A stretch of DNA of 8,512 nucleotides, taken from assembly GCA_009781955.1 (NCBI GenBank), contig WQUT01000089.1:1-8512 (forward strand). Direction: 5' to 3'. Positions 6,121 through 8,512 of the stretch are shown here, one piece after another; the first letter of the stretch is position 1, and each line of letters starts with the position of its first letter. The translations under genes were made by a program, and so were the position numbers. This DNA is from Pseudomonadota bacterium. Lineage in GTDB: Bacteria > Pseudomonadota > Alphaproteobacteria > Rs-D84. Below the pieces are notes generated by a model that saw only the letters and a program-made list of their open reading frames with translations, was not told the origin of the DNA and ran no database searches.

Positions 6121-7140
6121 ATGAAATATTTTGACCGCTTTTTGCTGGGCGCGCTGTGGCTTATCGCAATGGTGCTGTGCGCCAGCTTTTGGTTTAACGT
6201 CCGCTTTGGATTTGACTTGTTCTCCCGCGCGCATTGGAAATACCTGGCGAATGTCCAGGTTGATTCCGCGACCGTCTCGCCTTGGTTTTACATTTCCATG
6301 ATTATATTGTGCTTTATCGCCTTGGCCGGCCTTTACCTGATATTCCGCTATACCGGGCGAAAGGTTTCGTTTGCAAACCCGGGCCCGGCCGAATACCCGC
6401 GCGCGGCCCCGGCGCCCGAACCGCAAAGCGCGCCGATCGTCGCGGCGCCATTGCCGCCGCCGACATATCCGCCCGCGCCCCCGCGCCCGCCAAAGCTTTC
6501 CATTCCGGCGGCCCAGCAATTCCAGCAGACGCCGGCGCCCCGGGCGGCGCCGGTTATGTCCCCCGCGCCCGTTGTCACGCCGGCCCGCTTGCCTGCGGCG
6601 GCAACCAACCCCCCGGCTGTCCCGCCTGAATCCGAAGGGCGCGTCAGACAAATAATCCAGGCCGCCGGATTCGCCGTCCGCCCCGCGCCGAATATCGGCG
6701 GAATGCGTCCGAACGTCTGGGCATTGGGCAGCGACGAAATTCTGATCATCGGCATAATCTGCCCCGCGCGCGGCAGCATAACGGCGGCAGAGGGCGGCGC
6801 GTCCAAATGGAAAAGCGACGACGGCGAATTTGACTCGCCCGCCTGGCAGCTTACCGGCGCGATTGAAAAATTGCGCGCCCTGTTCATTGAAACATTGGAC
6901 GAGGAGATAAAGATCTCCATCCGCCCGTTTGTGGTCATGGATGGCGGAACAATCGTAAACGCGGACAGCGTGCGCCCGATTTGGAACGCATTCGGCATAG
7001 ACGTCTTCCAAAACACGGACGAGCTGGCCAAATTCATGCAGGATCATCAGAATCGCGCCCTTGGGCCGGACGAGCAAGGAGACTTTGACGCATACGTTGA
7101 ATACATAGACACGGTGGCGGATTATTTTAACAACCAATAG
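6121..7140 (+). CDS. Two-TM protein with Pro/Ala linker and NERD-like domain lacking ExK
   Basis: Encodes 339 residues from the ATG at 6121. Two membrane segments (about 7-27 and 55-77) form a hairpin, probably with both ends in the cytoplasm. Residues 80-172 are a Pro/Ala-rich flexible linker. The C-terminal domain (about 173-308) follows the NERD (nuclease-related) layout: a hydrophobic strand DEILIIG (205-211), G218-S-I-T, W230, then S239-P-A-W-Q243 where NERD has NPxxQ, a helix AIEKLRALF (247-255), a strand IRPFVVM (267-273), and a final strand and helix around GIDVFQNTDELAKFM (292-306). Where NERD nucleases carry E-x-K, this protein has G211 and Ile/Cys, so it should be catalytically dead if the assignment is right. 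The remaining tail (309-339) is acidic. The open frame extends back to 5971, but those 50 codons run through promoter and repeat DNA. It heads a run of four plus-strand genes. The family is inferred by eye. Confidence 0.8.
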   Translation: MKYFDRFLLGALWLIAMVLCASFWFNVRFGFDLFSRAHWKYLANVQVDSATVSPWFYISMIILCFIALAGLYLIFRYTGRKVSFANPGPAEYPRAAPAPEPQSAPIVAAPLPPPTYPPAPPRPPKLSIPAAQQFQQTPAPRAAPVMSPAPVVTPARLPAAATNPPAVPPESEGRVRQIIQAAGFAVRPAPNIGGMRPNVWALGSDEILIIGIICPARGSITAAEGGASKWKSDDGEFDSPAWQLTGAIEKLRALFIETLDEEIKISIRPFVVMDGGTIVNADSVRPIWNAFGIDVFQNTDELAKFMQDHQNRALGPDEQGDFDAYVEYIDTVADYFNNQ

Positions 7141-7210
7141 TCGTTAGTCAGTAGTCGGTAGAAGTAATTTATTCTAACGACCAATGACCAACGACCAACG
7201 ACCGACGACC
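7138..7210. repeat. Inverted heptamer array between the NERD-like and HNH-like genes
   Basis: The left arm has TAGTCGT, TAGTCAG, TAGTCGG and TAG (7138-7161); the stop codon of the upstream gene is its first three bases. The right arm has five units in phase: TAACGAC, CAATGAC, CAACGAC, CAACGAC, CGACGAC (7175-7209). It ends 5 nt before the ATG at 7215. The arms are complementary at about 19 of 24 positions around a 13-nt A/T-rich loop. It fills nearly the whole 74-nt gap. Confidence 0.9.
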
Positions 7211-7214
7211 AAAA

Positions 7215-7715
7215 ATGCAGTTTACAAAGCAGGCGGCTGAAAAGCGGCTGGCAGACTTTTTGATGGATGATATGCCCGTGACGGAATGGGCGGCGCGACA
7301 GGTCGCGATCGCGCCCGATTGGTTCGCAAAATACAAGGCCCTGCGCCGCGAATTCATGGAATCCCTGTCCGATTCATTTGAAGAGCTGTCATTCCTGAAC
7401 CTTTCCAAAGAGGCGTTCTTTGCGCTGCTCGGCGGGCGCGCGTTGCCTGAAAACACATCGCTCCGCCTGCGCGTGCCGCTGGCGTTCGGCGGCAAGCTGG
7501 ACGTAAAAAACATGTTCATGTGCAAAACTTTTCCGCATTCGCACAATCTGGACCGGTTTCTGATAGAGCAAGCCGGCGCCCAAACCATATGGCTGCCCAA
7601 TCCGGCGAAAAAAATCTATGTTCCGACAAACCTCTTGGGCGGGGGCGACGGCGGAAACGCGACCGACGACAGATTGTCCCAATACGCCGCGACAATGCTG
7701 GCGGGGAGAGAGTAG
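7215..7715 (+). CDS. Small protein with degenerate HNH-like motif, function unknown
   Basis: Encodes 166 residues, no signal peptide or membrane segment. The N-terminal 75 residues look helical (KQAAEKRLADFL, WFAKYKALRREF, SKEAFFALL). Residues 84-114 read like an HNH core: R-x-V-P88-L-A-F-G92-G93, then K-L-D-V-K-N99-M-F, then F-P-H108-S-H110-N-L-D-R114-F. HNH nucleases normally have one or two His where this protein has R84-L-R86, so the metal site is incomplete. This is a resemblance, not a firm family call. The tail (about 120-166) contains a Gly-rich GGGDGG turn. Its neighbour two positions in the likely operon is a SUKH-type protein, the usual partner of HNH and other nuclease toxins. The start lacks a Shine-Dalgarno and follows a heptamer array. 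Confidence 0.75.
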   Translation: MQFTKQAAEKRLADFLMDDMPVTEWAARQVAIAPDWFAKYKALRREFMESLSDSFEELSFLNLSKEAFFALLGGRALPENTSLRLRVPLAFGGKLDVKNMFMCKTFPHSHNLDRFLIEQAGAQTIWLPNPAKKIYVPTNLLGGGDGGNATDDRLSQYAATMLAGRE

Positions 7716-7718
7716 CCA

Positions 7719-7791
7719 AATTTAAGATCTGCGGATTTAAGATTTTAGATTTATAAATCTTAAATCCGCAAATCTAAAATCATAAATAAAA
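7719..7791. repeat. A/T-type inverted heptamer array with perfect 15-bp hairpin
   Basis: A perfect 15-bp stem pairs 7731-7745 (GCGGATTTAAGATTT) with 7755-7769 around a 9-nt loop. The flanks continue with a 7-bp period. After the loop come AATCTTA, AATCCGC, one extra A, AATCTAA, AATCATA and AATAAAA, the last touching the ATG at 7792. Before the loop come ATTTAAG, ATCTGCG, an extra G, ATTTAAG and ATTTTAG. The architecture matches the GTCGTTA-type arrays but the sequence is unrelated. It fills the 76-nt gap. No Shine-Dalgarno precedes the downstream gene. Confidence 0.9.
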
Positions 7792-8232
7792 ATGACCAAG
7801 ATTGAATTCTTATCCGAAATGAAATCCCGCGGCGCGATAATGCTGCCGTGCGCATCCGACCGCGCGCTGGAACTGGCGCAGAGCGCGCTGCAGCAAATGC
7901 GGGCCGCGATGATGCCCATGGATTTGCTGGACATGTATCGGCATGACGCGGGGGGGATATTGCTCGGCGATGCCAATATATTCGGGGCGCAAGAGCAAGA
8001 CAGGCCGGCCGCGATGTATGCCGTCCCCGGCATTGTCCAGGTAAACCGCGAACTCGGCGGCATCGGCGGCATGCGCGGCCGTTGTATTTTCGGGCGCAAC
8101 GCATTGTTCTGGTTCGGATGCGACGCGTTCGGCAACGCGTATATGCTGGACAACCTGACGCTGGCGCCTTTGCGCAAATACGAAGACATATTTCGGGCGA
8201 TGACCGATTGCCTGGCAGTTGGAAAGATATGA
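7792..8232 (+). CDS. SUKH / SMI1-KNR4 / YrhA-type protein
   Basis: Encodes 146 residues, cytoplasmic. The order of motifs fits the SUKH fold: a helix followed by M41-P-x-D-L-L-D-M-Y49, G54-G55, a short strand, a loop leading to I81-V-Q-V-N85, then R97-C-I-F-G101, L105-F-W-F-G-C-D111-A-F-G114, Y117-M-L-D120, and a closing helix KYEDIFRAMTDCL (129-141). Length is typical. SUKH proteins are best known as immunity proteins that bind and block toxin domains, often nucleases, in contact-dependent and polymorphic toxin systems; some have other binding roles. No toxin with a recognisable delivery domain is in the window. The nearest candidate target is the HNH-like gene just upstream. The gene lies 76 nt after that one and 81 nt before the RHH gene. 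Family call fairly sure; immunity role inferred. Confidence 0.82.
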   Translation: MTKIEFLSEMKSRGAIMLPCASDRALELAQSALQQMRAAMMPMDLLDMYRHDAGGILLGDANIFGAQEQDRPAAMYAVPGIVQVNRELGGIGGMRGRCIFGRNALFWFGCDAFGNAYMLDNLTLAPLRKYEDIFRAMTDCLAVGKI

Positions 8233-8235
8233 CAA

Positions 8236-8312
8236 GTCGTTAGTCGGTAGTCGGTAGAAAGAACTCATTTTATTGACTAACGACTACCGACCAACGACCA
8301 ATGACGAATAAC
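8236..8312. repeat. Inverted heptamer array between the SUKH and RHH genes
   Basis: The left arm is GTCGTTA, GTCGGTA, GTCGGTA, G (8236-8257), 4 nt after the stop codon at 8232. The right arm runs in phase as TATTGAC, TAACGAC, TACCGAC, CAACGAC, CAATGAC, GAATAAC (8271-8312) and ends one base before the ATG at 8314. Bases 8236-8257 pair with 8277-8298 with two mismatches around a 19-nt loop. This is the longest and best-paired member of the GTCGTTA type here. Confidence 0.92.
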
Positions 8313-8313
8313 T

Positions 8314-8512
8314 ATGAAAAAACTATCCGTAACCATTTCCGGACACCGCACGTCCATAACATTGGAAGACGAATTCGCCGCGGCGCTCCGCGCGATAGCG
8401 GCGCGGGAAAACACCAGCATCGCGGAATTAATTGCAAAGATTGATGAAACACGAAAAGACAAAACAAATCTATCTTCTGCCATTCGCATATTTGTGTTCA
8501 AAAACGCAGCAT
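8314..8512 (+). CDS. RHH_4 ribbon-helix-helix protein, cut by window end
   Basis: The first 66 codons are present and open to the right edge. The sequence follows the RHH_4 family closely: K3-L-S-V-T-I-S-G-H-R-T-S-I-T-L17, E20-F-A-A-A-L25, I28-A-A-R-E, S35-I-A-E-L-I, I43-D, and L53-S-S-A-I-R-I-F-V61. This family is nearly confined to Alphaproteobacteria. Members are usually 70-100 residues, so little should be missing. The ribbon-helix-helix fold dimerises and typically inserts its paired beta-strands into the DNA major groove, so it may regulate nearby genes, but the target is unknown. It could be an independent housekeeping gene that merely follows the SUKH gene. The start lies one base after a heptamer array, without a Shine-Dalgarno. 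Confidence 0.9.
   Translation, partial: MKKLSVTISGHRTSITLEDEFAAALRAIAARENTSIAELIAKIDETRKDKTNLSSAIRIFVFKNAA

Noticed and set aside
5986..7137. 383-codon minus-strand open frame opposite the NERD-like gene
   Set aside because: Arg/Gly-rich product with no domain; it runs through the promoter and repeat DNA, while the plus-strand frame has two clear membrane segments and a structured domain.
7138..8312. Heptamer arrays as a CRISPR or as remnants of an insertion sequence
   Set aside because: Units are 7 bp with no spacers, and no transposase, terminal repeats or target duplications are seen. The arrays are tandem and inverted, not dispersed spacer-repeat.
8277..8501. 74-codon minus-strand open frame at the right edge
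   Set aside because: Antisense to the RHH_4 gene, which matches its family residue by residue; the frame also runs into the heptamer array.

Overview
The window looks like a piece of chromosome from a Gram-negative alphaproteobacterium. An autotransporter with a C-terminal outer-membrane barrel shows there is an outer membrane. The last gene is a ribbon-helix-helix protein of the RHH_4 type, a family found almost entirely in Alphaproteobacteria. Many gene starts lack a Shine-Dalgarno sequence. I cannot name the genus; a host-associated lineage is only a guess. I see no rRNA, tRNA, CRISPR array, transposase or phage gene.

The genes form two divergent blocks that part at about 5973-6120. The left block (1-5972, minus strand) is about the cell envelope. 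Reading in the direction of transcription it holds: a TIM-barrel-like protein of unknown role; an M23/LytM peptidoglycan peptidase that overlaps it by ATGA; an autotransporter behind its own extended -10 promoter; a secreted Lys/Ala/Pro-rich protein 24 nt after the autotransporter; and a very cysteine-rich exported protein that runs off the left edge of the window. Four of these five carry clear signal peptides.

The right block (6121-8512, plus strand) holds four genes 74-81 nt apart, probably one transcript: a two-TM protein whose cytoplasmic domain resembles a NERD nuclease domain without its ExK residues; a small protein with a degenerate HNH-like motif; a SUKH/SMI1-KNR4/YrhA-type protein; and an RHH_4 protein. 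SUKH proteins are the usual immunity partners of nuclease toxins. The block could therefore be a decayed or repurposed toxin-immunity module, but this is inference.

The most striking feature is non-coding. Every junction of the right block, and the divergent junction, is filled by an inverted array of 7-bp units. Three junctions use a GTCGTTA / TAACGAC type and one uses an AATCNNN type. The GTC strand follows stop codons and the RAYGAC strand runs right up to the next ATG, where a Shine-Dalgarno sequence would normally sit. A third heptamer type (TTCGGTT, 3.6 copies) lies inside the TIM-barrel-like gene, where a change of one copy would break the frame. These arrays resemble the short tandemly repeated heptamers (STRR) of cyanobacteria, but their inverted layout and fixed polarity relative to genes deserve attention.
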